Notes: generated by a model from the letters alone, not told the origin. Shown: positions 52,501-63,754, counted from the first letter of the stretch. The stretch is DNA of 64,000 nt from Diphasiastrum complanatum (GCA_029204225.1 CM055097.1:33294804-33358803), one strand, 5' to 3'. Made by a program: numbers and translations.

Positions 52501-52910
52501 ATACATAACTGGGTATGTTAGAGCCTAGTCTCGGCACTAGCATGACCTCGGCAGGGTTGATAACCAGAGGGCCCAAGGCCAAGTATTGGTGATGGCTGGT
52601 GACCGGAGTGAGCATTTGTCCCAAGTTGGGACCGGTGTGTCACAAGCAATGACCCGATGTGATTGCTTGACAAGCTTTCAAAGACGTAGTGGATTGTGAC
52701 CGTCGGGATCCTAGCCGTCAGTGATGAGATGCTAGCTAGCAAGTAGCTGGGGTGACAAAGCAGGTCACAGGTCTTTGGTGGGGCATGGGGGTGGTACACC
52801 TATGAGTCACTCAACATTCAGAGCTCACAAGAAGCATGCGTGTCAAGTGGACTGATCACCTATTGTTGGATGCCATGAATAGCAGGTAGCAGGACTCATA
52901 GAGGGGGTTT
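52501..52910. other. GC-richer unassigned repeat within BGAL intron
   Basis: Base composition rises sharply at 52520-52800 (GGGCCCAAGGCC, GACCCGATGTG). The 93-codon minus frame 52518-52799 has no recognisable homology and may only reflect the composition. It looks like inserted repeat DNA, possibly an LTR, belonging with the inverted repeat and gypsy fragment to the right. Confidence 0.4.
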
Positions 52911-53175
52911 GTAAGGGGAAGCACCTCCAGGAACCTGCTTACAAGACACTGTGGAGCCAAACCACCCAACCATGCAGATGCTACCGATCAATACTCTCAT
53001 TCCTATTGTGAGATTTCATTGCCAGGTTACTCTCTCTACAACATCCTCGTCCCTAGCACAGGGGAGATGCTATTGGAGATTGATCAGTAGCATCTACATG
53101 GTTGGGTGGTTTGGCTCCACAGTCATTTCTTTGTTTGTGTCTTGTAAGCAGGTTCCTGGAGGTGCTTCCCCTTAC
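52911..53175. repeat. Long imperfect inverted repeat (82/97 bp arms)
   Basis: Left arm 52911-52992 (GTAAGGGGAAGCACCTCCAG...CTACCGATCAAT) and right arm 53079-53175 are reverse complements with about two mismatches and a 15 bp insertion in the right arm (TCATTTCTTTGTTTG near 53123-53137). The loop is about 86 bp. Transcribed, it would form a long hairpin. The GGAGCCAAACCACC core recurs at 57545. Confidence 0.92.
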
Positions 53176-53239
53176 AGGGTGCCTATCATGGTGAGGTTCA
53201 TTCTACACACCAACTTTCTTTGTTTCGTGAGATGATAAC

Positions 53240-53400
53240 GTCCAGAAGATGGCCTTCTGAACTCTTTTTAGTCAATATGATTTTTTAGTTATGCCATTTG
53301 GGCTAACTTATGCACCAGCCATTCATGATGCTCATGAATGATGTCTTGCATATCAATATGGGCAAGTTTTTCATCAATTTTATTGACAATGACCAAACCA
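53240..53400 (+). pseudogene. Gypsy RT fragment
   Basis: Two frames give YDFLVMPFGLTYAPAIHD (53276-53330) and MLMNDVLHINMGKFFINFID (53325-53390), the RT segment normally leading to the catalytic FLDD. Here that position reads FIDND. Only about 50 residues remain. Confidence 0.75.
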
Positions 53401-54517
53401 ACAATTTTGGAATGCATGGAGATTACTTTCCAGGAAGCTGCAAGATATGGGATCAATCCCAGGAGGGTCTACTCCCTACCACTTTGCCACTAATCCAACC
53501 AATCTGAGCTTATCCACTAATAATTGAAATAGGGACCATGTGTCTAGCTTAGTAATGAACATGTGAATAATGACTGAGGGGTCAAATAGAAGCTTCTAAT
53601 CTGGAGGTTGGATTCATACTTGTTTGACAGTGTGGAATAGATCTTGCCTTGCATGAGATTAGATGCGAGCTCTAAAAGGCATGCGTAACCTAAATCCAGC
53701 AGTGCATATATGTTTCTTGACTCATTCATGGGGGTGATCCATGCCATAAGCATGCGCTGATGGAGGGTGGGGGAGTTTATCATCATATGTTTTCTTGTAT
53801 TTTGCAAATAAAAAGACCATGTATTTTGTGCCTAACGTATGTGTTGGTTATAGAACGGTAGATCCGTTTCTATTGTTTGAAACAGTCTGCTTTTCTCTTG
53901 AAAAAAGTTGATTTCCTCCAATATTACTAATATTTTCTGTCTTATAGTATGACTTATGATCATGGAACTGACCACTCGACTTTCTGATTCACAGTAGTAT
54001 TCATGTTAGTATGTCTACTCTAAAAGAAAAATTTCTTTTGCATTCTATCAAATGTTCTCGCTTTTGATGAATGCTTCACTTACATCCAGTCAAGAGTTCT
54101 TCGGCTTGCTATTTGAATTACTCTTCAATATCAAAATGATGGGAATTGCAAGAGAATGACTAATCATTACAGTGGAGAGACTTGGATGCTTTTTTGCATT
54201 TCTGCAATTACTCTCTGTTTGCCTGTAGTTTTCAGGGATCATATATAACTGTAGGAATCTCGTAAGAGCTCACATGGTTTCACTCAGAACTTTGCTCAAC
54301 GGTCCTGGTTGGATGATGTGAGCCTACGTTGTTGGTATAGGAGCTCAGGGCTATTGTGGATGTGAATATACTCATGACTCATTTGACAATGACACTGGAT
54401 ATTTCAAAGAGATGCTGAGGCCATATTGGTGCACCTGTATTTGTGTAGCTTTCCAAGTGAACTTCTGTGTGTGATGTTATTCGCTCTCAACTGAAACATT
54501 TTGAGTTTTGCTTCAAG
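53401..54517. other. BGAL intron, no gene seen
   Basis: No recognisable coding sequence. The acceptor of exon 5 is TTTTGCTTCAAG at 54506-54517, an AAG instead of the commoner CAG. Confidence 0.5.
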
Positions 54518-54750
54518 GTGATTTCGCAAAGCGCTACACTAAGAATGGAAGCTAGCAGGTTACAGAGACGGGATTTGGCCTCAAATGGCTCCCTTGTATC
54601 CTATCCTGCGAAAATATCTGGAGCACTAGTCTGGGAAGCTTATAAGGAACCAGTTCGAGTATGGGGAGGAAAAATTCTCAAAACTAAACACTTATTGGAG
54701 CAAATATCTGTAACGAAAGATACTACGGATTACTTGTGGTATAGAAGCAG
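54518..54750 (+). CDS. BGAL: BGAL internal exon 5
   Basis: Starts with VISQSATLRME, continuing the conserved NTAK-V.AQT segment of exon 4. It runs through WEAYKEPVRVWGGKILKTKH and LLEQISVTKDTTDYLWYRS, the diagnostic T.D.SDYLWY. 233 nt, ending with two bases of Ser. Donor GTGACT is weak. The start was chosen because it keeps the frame and aligns with exon 4 without a gap. Confidence 0.9.
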
Positions 54751-55498
54751 GTGACTCTCTCAACCTATCAGCTTCTCTGCAAGAAACTCGACATTTCCAG
54801 AGAAGAAATGTGTAGCATGTGATATCTAGTAGATCTTAGCATACTAGAGTCAAGTATGCTTATTGACGCAAGTATCTTGAACAAAAGAGTCTCTAGGTTG
54901 TTCATCTGGCTAAGGCCAACGTTCACCAATCCTTAACTGCAATCGTTTGCAGGGTGCTATTCTGTAACTTTTCTGTTATAATTCTTTTTCTCCAGTTCAT
55001 CGAAAATTCTAGGCTAAGAAAAATTGAAATAGGAATGAAAATTTAAATGAGCTTGTTTGAAATCCTTATTGTCTCTCTCAGCAGAACCAAAGGTTATTAT
55101 GAACATTCCCAAGTGATTGTGCAGTAAAATAAATTTAGTTCCTCCAACAAAGAGAAGCTATTGGGCTCTAGTCGTGAATTTTTCCAATCTTATGTTTATC
55201 AAGATTTTTCTGGACAGAAGATTAATTCTAATGTATGGTTCTTGTGAAAAGTTCATTGAATTTATTTTATTTTTGAGTAATTTTTCTAGTAAAAGTTTAA
55301 CGATCTGCTCAAATTGTGAGTTTGTATTTCTGTATCTTTGATCTCGATTCTCTTCCTAAGTTACTAGTTTTGAGCTTTAAATTAATATTGTGTGCTTGAA
55401 TATGCACCATAGCCGCCTCTCAAATATCTAATGAGCAAGACATCACAAGATGAATTCAAGCTGTTAAGTATGGAGTCATGGTTAAATATAACCTAAGT
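54751..55498. other. BGAL intron, no gene seen
   Basis: AT-rich intronic sequence with no feature recognised. Confidence 0.5.
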
Positions 55499-56162
55499 TG
55501 CATTGGAACGGCTTTCTGGAGGCATAGGGTTCCAAAACGAGTGTTCCGGAACATCGAAACCCAAAAAAAAAAAAATTTAAACCTAAAACTCCCTACACGG
55601 TATAATTGGTCTTCTTATGCCTCTTACAACTATGGTGCTGCTCTGTGAACTATGTTCATAAAAGAAACAGATTAATCATTAAAATTTAAACCATAGATTC
55701 TAGATATTTCTAATTATGTTGGCAACGTCGTCATTCACTATTTTATCCTATAAGAGATGGATGCTCGAGCATAGTCACAAAGGATGGCAACTCAAAGGTC
55801 TTGGAATCGATCCCAATTAGGTCTATTGAAAATTTTGCTAAAGGTATGAATCTGTTTTGGAAATCTAGCTCATACATGTCATTAGTTTGCTAAAATTTGT
55901 GCACAGTGAATAGGATTGCTGAAAATTTGCGTAGTTATATGTTACAAGTGATTAGGATATTAGTCACTGTATTATCTTCTTTTAAACATGATATAGTATT
56001 GTCAGTAGAATTTAAGTTTTTGGCATGTTCTTACATCTTGAAATGTTTAGAATATGATATGTGATACAAGGTATTTAAATGTGTAAAAAAAAACAGGACG
56101 TTTTGAAATTTCCGGAACGAGCGTTCCAGAAAGTGACCGGAACTCTACGTTCTGGAATGCAG
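55499..56162. mobile_element. Candidate foldback/MITE with TTCnnGAA-rich ends
   Basis: Left end (GCATTGGAACGGCTTTCTGG, ending GTTCCGGAACATCGAAAC near 55560) and right end (GTTTTGAAATTTCCGGAACG at 56099 to TTCTGGAATGC near 56160) are imperfect inverted repeats of about 60 bp. The inside is AT-rich and non-coding. The same motif forms a perfect small palindrome at 20482-20526. No target duplication could be fixed. Confidence 0.55.
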
Positions 56163-56485
56163 CGTCTATGAATATAACCATAAGCCTTTTTCATTTCATA
56201 ATTAGCTTCTCCTGTGTATTCGGTATGCTCAATGTTTTAATTAAGTATGAAGGTTCATGGTTTTGTGATAATTTTCAATGCTGTTCTTAGGGCTCTTAGG
56301 GTTGTTATTTTATCATAGAGGACAAGAAAATGACTGACAAGGCTTCTGTTTCGTATAAATTCAAATCGAGTATCCTCTAAGCATCCTTACAGCATCTTAA
56401 ATCTTCTCAGATATTTATATTATAGCAGATTTTACGGTTGGTCCATTTCCGGAAAAGCAGTTTTTGATTGTATAGTTGATAACAG

Positions 56486-56586
56486 TTTGCAGGTTTCACC
56501 TGAGGACCTATTGGATGCAACTCCGGTTATTGAGATTGAGAGCATGAGAGATGTGGTGCATATCTTTGTTAATGGAGAGCTTGCTG
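56486..56586 (+). CDS. BGAL: BGAL internal exon 6
   Basis: With acceptor GATAACAG the first base completes Ser, followed by LQVSPEDLLDATPVIEIESM and RDVVHIFVNGELAG. This aligns residue for residue with the usual TRISVSEDD...SMRDVLRVFVN segment. The nearer acceptor TTTGCAG (56492) would break the frame. 101 nt, ends with one base of Gly; donor GTAATG. The next exon (VGLQNYG, expected) is not found to 64000, so the following intron exceeds 7.4 kb. Confidence 0.92.
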
Positions 56587-57965
56587 GTAATGGATTCTGC
56601 TGCTTGCGTTTGATGATACTTGAAAGAAATCGACATTTTGAATTCTTATAGGCAATGTTTGATGTACTTGGCAAGGCACACATTTCTACTGTTACTTTTC
56701 TTGTAATCAACTGTTGTGCCATGGCCTGGATCTCTATTTTGAGTGTAATGGTCAACATATCATCAAACATATCGATAGTGATCAACTATTTGAAATGGGC
56801 TTGTAAGCCAACAATTTGACATCTATAACTAGTGAGAGTGCTATTGATGAGGGCGTGTGGCAGAGGAGGGATTGATAGAGGTGGATGGTTGTCTAGTGGA
56901 AGGCATATTGGAAGGGGGTGCGCATTTGAGCCTCTCAAAGAAGTTGAGATGGGAGCTGTCTATTGGAAGAAAGGTCGTACCCAAATATTATCTCTCTCTA
57001 ATTGCAGCTCTTCTTCATATACATCAACCAGCTTTAGAGCTCTTGCTGAAATAGTAGCAAGCTTAGAATGGACTCCATGGTGGTGAGGGCTTGTGGGACA
57101 CAATGTGAGGTAGCTAGTGGGCCATCTTCTAGTGGTGGGATGAGAGACAAACTGTTAGAAAGATATGACAAGAAAGAGTGGCGAAGGCAAGAGTGTTGAA
57201 CTTATCATTTTTTATCACATGTGTGTGTGGGGGAGGGTGTGTTGGGAGATATAATTTCTGTCAAGCTTGGTAGAGTGAAAGCTCATGGCAAGTTGGTAGC
57301 TGGTTCAAGTGTGGCTGATTACAATTATTGTACCTAGCCACTGGTTATCTTGATAATAGCTTTCACTAAGTAATTTGTAAGAGGCATCTTAATGTTGATA
57401 CCCCCGTAGACTCAAATGGGTTGACTTGGATAATTGATTATCAAATTAGGCACTAAACCGGATATTATTAGTGACTTCTCCTGAGATGATGATCCCCTAA
57501 GATCCATCATCCAACTTACAATAATGCTCAAAAGGAGACAATGGAGCCAAACCACCTAACCAATCTGAATCTTGAGATCAATCACCTATGCATCACCCCC
57601 AAATCACAGTATGTGAATACAGGAAGATAGATAGAGGAGACAAGAATTCAATGAATCCCAATTTGTAGGAGGGCGAGTTTCTACCAGTAGATATAGCCTA
57701 TGGTAGCATATGCATGATGACATATACAACCCCCATGCAGTCCGGTCTTGCTCTATAATCAACTGATAGCGCATCCATGCAACCGTCACATACCATGTGT
57801 AGCTCCACATGTCACTAAATATGTGCCCGGTCCTCACAAGGTTATTAATTACCAAATTGGCCTTGAATGGAATATGATGGCGTAACTAATAAAATTGACT
57901 TTGGAAGCCCTGGATATCCATGTCAAGGATTATTTCGAATTCTCATAACCGGACATGGACATAAC
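56587..57965. other. BGAL intron: unassigned sequence and probable gypsy LTR
   Basis: 56587-57400 has no recognised homology; an open frame at 56832-57086 has no known domain. From about 57420 to 57965 the sequence probably includes the minus-strand 3' LTR that starts with TGTTATGTCC at 57965 after the gypsy polypurine tract. A GGAGCCAAACCACC motif near 57545 is shared with the inverted repeat at 52911-53175. Confidence 0.45.
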
Positions 57966-58330
57966 ATTCTTGCCCCCTTGAACTACTTTTGTCCTCAGAA
58001 GTGGAAATTAGGGAAGTTTTTTTTTTAATTTCAACTCTTTCCCAAGAGGCATCATCCTCAGTCCGACCTTTCCATCTGATCAAATATGTAGAGATACTGC
58101 GATTTCTCAATTGTTTATCTGTTTTTCGGAGTTATTTTTTCAAGTTCCAAAATAATCTTTCTACAAAGATCTAGGTTGAATTAGAAGTCTTCGCAATTGA
58201 TTTTACAAGTATGAATGTAGCTAGCTTAACCTGTCCACCACCACCCAAAAGAATCAGTCCACCACCACCCAAAAGAATCATTTTGTCATTGGGTCTTGGG
58301 AAGTCCAACTACAAAATCCATCAATATACT
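57966..58330 (-). pseudogene. Gypsy remnant (minus): integrase start joined to chromodomain
   Basis: Minus-strand reading: LESILMDFVVGLPKTQ (58325-58278, first catalytic Asp), a jump, then ISTYLIRWKGRTEDDASWE (about 58105-58048, a good chromodomain). Next are LISTSEDKSSSRG and the polypurine tract CAAGGGGGCAAGAA ending at 57966. The region between the first Asp and the chromodomain is deleted. Confidence 0.78.
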
Positions 58331-59229
58331 TTCCAACATCTTATCTGGGAGAGCAGTAAACTGCCACGCTAGCCCCCCCACACACACACGACAATGCATT
58401 AACCCATAACCACGTTCCGATATCTCTTCTGCTTCCACTACCACTGTCACTGCACAACCATCCACTACTGCTGCCAGTTTTGTTCCTATCGTTCCCGTCT
58501 CTCCACCCCCCATCGTTATTCCAGTTTTAGCTCCATCTTCCATCACTATCACTTCTTTCATCCCACCTCCCATCACCATCCTAAGGGACTACACCACCAA
58601 ATTTTGTAGAGGACTGTTGTTTGTCATCTTCAATTACCTAATTAACAGGAAATGGTTTAGGTTCAATTGACAGATACGTCTATCCCATCAATTTTAGACT
58701 TGAATTGTACTAGCATCAAAAATTCCCTAAGAATTTTAGTAAGACCAATCCACTGCTAAACCAATTCTAAGTAATCAGTACCTTTGTAAAACTTCTAAGA
58801 GACAACAATGGACTAGTAATGAGCAAAAAATAGCATTCGAAGTCGAATTTTCCAAATACTATGTTAATAGCCCGTCAAGAAAGAGATCGAACTACAATTA
58901 ACAAAGTCAGTTCTTTCATCATTAACAAAGAAATCGATTCACACACATCTTTCTATTACGAGACTATAATTGTACTGACCCAACAGTAGTTCTAGGTGCA
59001 GCTAACCATCGGAGGGCAGAGGACAATGTGAATCAATGGCATGCATGCATACCAGGCAGTAGGTATGAGGGCCAGTAATGCCCATGCAGTCACATGCATG
59101 ACAGTTGCGAGCCATGCAGTCCTTCAACAGTGGACTGGGACTCCTCATGCATCAGTAACCTCATGCATGTAGCAAGATAGATGAGTGTCAATAGCAACTG
59201 CCAACTACCGCATGCAAACCCACACCGGG
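58331..59229. other. Unassigned stretch between two gypsy remnants
   Basis: No clear homology. A Gly/Val-rich minus frame at 58331-58579 is created by repeated CCATC/ATCAC triplets. The CATGCATG motif recurs near 59040-59100. Confidence 0.4.
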
Positions 59230-59860
59230 CTAGGAGGGGCATTCTGTCAGGTTCATCCATCACCTCCCCATGCTCTTGAAACAATACAAGTCCATCAACA
59301 AGTTATCACCCTCATATAAAAACCCTCTTTAAGCAGGAAACATGAAAAACAAGATGAACTTTACAATATTGAGGCAACACTAGTTTATAAGCAACATCAT
59401 TAAGCTTTTTAACTATTTTCCAGGGTCCACAATAACTCGGATATAACTTATAGTTGGAATCAGGAGAGACACCATGTCTCTTTCCTCGAACTCTCTTGGT
59501 GTGTGATCGTGATCAGCAAATGTCTTTGCGCAATCCACCATGCGTTTCACATTTTTCTTGGCTAACTCAAGCATGTGTACCATGTGAGTTAGAAAATCTA
59601 TAGCACTAGGCACTTTATGAGGCATTCCTATAGTAGTTGGACTGGCTGGCCTAAAACCATAATTCAAGTTGAAAGGGCTCATCGTAGTAGAAGCATTCTA
59701 TTTTTATCATTATAAGCAAACTCCGACAATGGTAAATAGTTCTCCCATTGGGTTTGCTTAACACTTACGTATGCCCTAAGCATGTCCTCTATAATTTGAT
59801 TAAGACTCTATATTTGACCACCCATTTCAATGTGGTCAGTGTTAAAATATAATGCCTATT
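59230..59860 (-). pseudogene. Gypsy integrase C-terminus (minus), sister of the left-edge element
   Basis: Minus-strand reading: EDMLRAYVSVKQTQWENYLP, LSEFAYND, MSPFNLNYGFRPASPTTIGM, then YCGPWKIVKKLNDVAYKL, FHVSCLKR and FQEHGEVMDEP. It matches the element at 3-821 domain for domain, including LSEFAYND where that copy has a stop. Frame breaks near 59440 and 59320 disable it. In element order it should follow integrase core text such as that at 58325, but here it lies on the wrong side, so two remnants or a rearrangement are involved. Confidence 0.85.
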
Positions 59861-61979
59861 TTACCCCTAGTGGCTAGGCACTTGCAGGCACATATTTCTA
59901 TGTTGTAGGTGTATCGGGGGGCAACTTGTTTGTAATTACATTGCACCCCTCTTTGTAAATTAAAGTTAGTAAGTGCAAGTTGGGTCCAAGAGACCAAGTT
60001 GGCATGCCATGTGGCATGAGACTCAAGTGGGAGGTGACACCTCACTAGTTACTATCTATGCAGACGATTCATCCTCAAGGAGGTCCATGCACTCCCCCCT
60101 CTCTCTATCTAATCAAGCATTTTGGGTTCCTACTTTTGCTTTTTTGAGGTGCTTAAGTTTTCCATGGTTTTGTTGGGCAATCAATTTTCAGAGCAAGAAG
60201 AAACTGGACTACTGGTGATAGGAGGAGGAGCACAACCATATCAAACTTTTCCAAAAGTTGAAGAGAGCATCTTGTGGAGAAGTAGGGTGCGCTTTTTAGA
60301 GGGAGATCTGAATGTTACAGGCTTGAGGAGATCCAATGCCGTTGGCGAAGCAAATGGGAGTTTTTTCATCACCCCTTGCACGCCATGGCCCACATACTCC
60401 ATCCAGTATGGAGGAGTGAGTAGGAGTACGATGATAGGGAGCTCAAAGATGGTTGGAAAGCCTATGTCTTCTAGATTTATCTTGATGTACACGAGCAAGA
60501 TAGGCTCTTGGATGAGCTCCACATATTTAGGCCTGCACGGTTGAAAGGGGTAATATAATGCAGTTCATTATCATTGCCATTGTTAATTTTTATTATATAA
60601 ATTTCATAGCCACTTTTTGATGAATCATGATAAATCCCAAGCTTTTTTTTGTGGTCCTCTTTCAACTTTGACCAGGATAGTTGCATCTTGTGTCAAGGTC
60701 CTGACTCTGAATTTATCGCTTTATCTTCATCCATGATGTACAAGAGGAGCATACACAAGACTCGACAACACATGTTCGAAGGAGGCTCAGAGCCAAGAGA
60801 GCTTAAACTATAGGAGCTTGGGTTATAGATGTTTATAATTTTTACTAGTATGTTGATAGTTGAAAATTCTATGCCCTAGCTCCCACTTTGACATTTGTGT
60901 TTGAAGTTTTATCAATGTAATTTTATGGTCTTCTAAATTCTAATGATTTTGGTGAAGTGACAAGTTGGACCTTGAAGTTTGAGGTCTCAGGTTTGGCATT
61001 TCCTTTGACTCTTGAAAGTTGAAACTTGAGAGAGAGTTTAGAGAGAGAGAGAGAGCATAGTAGTTACTAGTAAGTAGATAATTCATGCTTTTTACTTACA
61101 AGTTTGAAGCTACTAAAACCCTACACTCTAGCTAGGAGAGTCTATATAGTAGAGGAAATAGTTACATAAATGATAATAGTATATACAATTAACTTAATAA
61201 GCGTTGACTTGAGTGAGAAATGTTCAACATAAAACCGAGGTCCCTGGTCCACCGTCCTGGCTCCTATAGGGCGGCAGTCTAGGCTACAAATGTCAAGAAT
61301 TGCTTGAGACTCAAGTGCAATTTTGATAACCAAGATGCAAGATGGTGAATCCTCTTAGCCTCTTATGGCACACACGAGCAAATTCTTCTCATGGACAATG
61401 TGGTATGGTTATGTAATATGTGGCATCAAGTTCTTGTGGCGCTCATTGTTAGAAATGTCAAGGCAACAACATCCTCATGCCATGCTTGAAGCATGAGGTG
61501 CACCACTGCACATTGACAATTTTATTTTGGTATTCTTGGTGAGACTTGGTCTACTGGTACTATGTAGTAAGTACAATGATGTTGTTTAGAGGCAACAGTT
61601 GCCAACAATGTCTCTTCAATTCTTGTCATTTTTGGTTCAAACTTCATATAGAATCTAGATATACGATCGTCATTTTATAATCCATTAGAATTTAGTCTTG
61701 TAGTAGCTTCCTTTTGGTAATTATTTCCTGTTTTAAGCAATCCATTATATTACAATGTTTCATGTCAGAACTCGGTGCAGCATGCTTATGGTTCAAAGTC
61801 TATATGTTGCAATTTCTCGTTCAAATAAATTATAATACACATACTATTATACATTTATGTGGTCTGCTATAAAATTTAAAGTATTAACATTTTGCATCCT
61901 TAACATTAAACTACATAGGCATTTTTGTGGTCTTATGTTGTCTGCATCTATCTCTATCATGTCATTTGGTCACTACCAC
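59861..61979. other. Intronic or intergenic sequence, no gene recognised
   Basis: No convincing coding homology. The 140-codon frame at 60122-60544 and its antisense 60241-60522 have no known motif. A short GA run occurs at 61027-61053. TGTTAAAATATAATGCC near 59839 resembles an LTR start, but no matching end was found. Confidence 0.4.
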
Positions 61980-62100
61980 TTAACTAAATAAAAAAACTGT
62001 TCAAATCGGTTTCTGATTTGGAACCTGCTTGACTGATTTGAATCAGTTGGAATCGGACATATCAGTCCAATTCGGCTTAAAACCTTGTTTGGGAAGCTTC
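61980..62100. repeat. AATCGG-rich repeat end
   Basis: TCAAATCGGTTTCTGATTTGG...GAATCAGTTGGAATCGGACAT resembles the block at 16850-16940 (GAATCGGACATGAAACC). Probably one end of the same small transposon family. Confidence 0.4.
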
Positions 62101-62306
62101 CCATTGATCAACCTCACTGAAACAAGCAAGAAATGTGGAAATGCTTATGCACAATTGATGTTATCTACAATGAAAGTAACTGCATCATGAAAAGAGAGCA
62201 AGAAAATAGAAAGCACACTAAAACTCAACCCAAACAAGTACATTCAAAGAAAAACAAGAAAGCATTATACTTTACATTCCATAAACTAAAGATGCTCATC
62301 ATTTTA

Positions 62307-62308
<2 letters not shown>

Positions 62309-62344
<36 letters not shown>

Positions 62345-63696
62345 AGAAGAAGAAGAAGAACTTTATTAACGTCTTTTCCACGCCCAAAGGCGTATAAGAC
62401 AAGACAAGTACATCAGATAAATTGGAACCAAGACGGAGCAATGCCGTCAAACAACAAAACTGAAAAAGAAAACCGAACTAAACTAGGAAGAGGATAGTAA
62501 TGTCTCATTTCCAAGAATAATGTGGGCACACACGCAGGTGGCCATTTTGAAGCTCTCACTAATTCAAACTCAAAACTCAATCAGTAGTGCCAAAATGCAC
62601 TCCCGCAGGAGGCGACGCTGTGCTAATAACAATGTCAACAAAAATTGGACGACCATCGCGAAATAAAACTTTTTGACCTTTGACTCTAGCTTCTGACATA
62701 AGTTTTTTCCGCTCTTCCCACTGAAGAGGGGTAAGATCTTCTTCTAGGTATTGATCGGTTCCTCTAAGGCAGCCTCGTCGGCTAAGAATCTTCGTCTTTA
62801 AAACGGAGGAAGATGTGAGAAGGCTGGAATTTCCCACGCCACACTGCAACAACAGGATCTGTGGGAATAGAAAATGTAGATGAAATGTAATCATTAACTT
62901 GTTTCAGTAAAACGTTTTCCTCCCCTTCAAACTTTACCCCTTGTAGCCTTGCGTTTAGGGTCTTTGATGCTCGTTTTTCTTGTTCCTCCATAGCTTTCAC
63001 CACTACCTGTTTAGAGTTAGTGGTCCCCCTAGCAATGTCAGCCCAAGATTTCTTCGTGTTTGCGAGCCCTTCCTGAATCTCATCATGAAGCTTCTGAATA
63101 GATGCAATGTCAATGTCTTTGTTGAGACGCATCTCCATAATGTTCAACCGGTCCTTACAAGTATCCACGTCATCAAAAACATCTTGAAAACGGTTAACTT
63201 TATCAACAATGGAAGAAACAAGAGTAGAATTATCACCATTAAGAACCACCCTGTCGCCAAGGTCTGTCAGTTGCTGCTCATGAGAGAGTAGCTCCTCTCA
63301 CAATCGCTGGATATCCACTTGAAGATCCGGTGGGTTTTCTACTGGCTGGGTTTCTGATTCCTGGGTGTCATCTTGAATCCACTCTTGTATTTGAGCACCG
63401 TAGCTATCGAGCTTTTCTCCATGCACGTGTAAAGTCTCTTCGATAACATTGAAGCGCGTGTGTATCTTTGAAAAGACAATTTCGAAGCCTCGATTCGTTG
63501 CTGCAGTGATAACTTGTTTGGAGTTGGGACAGGTGTTTCGACTGTTAGAGCAGCAGATGCATTAGGTTGAGGACAGAGAGAGTAGGGATCTCTGACAGGC
63601 GTGAAAGGTGCAGTGCAGATCTCAGCAGGGATAGGAGGGGCAGCAGGTTGCTGAGCAACCAGTGAGTAAGCACTCCACGGTCAGGCGCGATCAGTC

Positions 63697-63700
<4 letters not shown>
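62309..63700 (-). mobile_element. ORF1-only LINE derivative N2 (minus strand)
   Basis: Same layout as N1. On the minus strand it starts after a (TC)n run (63752-63701) and encodes a decayed ORF1. It ends with TGTACTTGTCTTGTC, a hairpin at 62393-62380 (ACGCC, TTTG, GGCGT), GACGTTAATAAAG, TTC repeats (62360-62341) and a (TC)n tail (62340-62309). No ORF2 sequence is present. ORF1 is well diverged from N1, so the two copies are not recent duplicates. Confidence 0.85.
62577..63660 (-). pseudogene. N2 ORF1 (L1 type)
   Basis: Three frames are needed. The N-terminal DPYSLCPQPNASAALTVETP (near 63590-63530) matches DPFSLTPQPNAYASL of N1. The middle (63249-62782) has a helical region (VDKVNRFQDVFDDVDTCKDR), KKSWADIARG (the conserved WAD box), LNARLQGVKFEGEENV and HIFLRFKDED. 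The C-terminal domain frame (to 62577) has YLEEDLTPLQWEERKKLMSE, VLFRDGRPIFVDI. At least two frameshifts are present. Confidence 0.8.

Positions 63701-63752
<52 letters not shown>
63701..63752. repeat. (AG)n microsatellite at the 5' boundary of N2
   Basis: About 52 bp of AG (TC on the minus strand). No LINE 3' hairpin lies on its far side (63753-64000), so it may be a pre-existing microsatellite that served as target. The remaining 248 bp of the window show nothing recognisable. Confidence 0.95.

Positions 63753-63754
<2 letters not shown>

Noticed and set aside
56832-57086. Possible further BGAL exon
   Set aside because: Neither overlapping frame resembles the expected VGLQNYG-type segment, and splice phase does not fit.
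58331-58579. Gly/Val/Met-rich minus-strand protein
   Set aside because: Composition results from repeated ATC/CAC triplets; no domain is visible and only its last 16 residues (integrase) are real.
60122-60544. 140-codon open frame as a gene
   Set aside because: No known motif, an equally open antisense frame, and no supporting splice or codon evidence.
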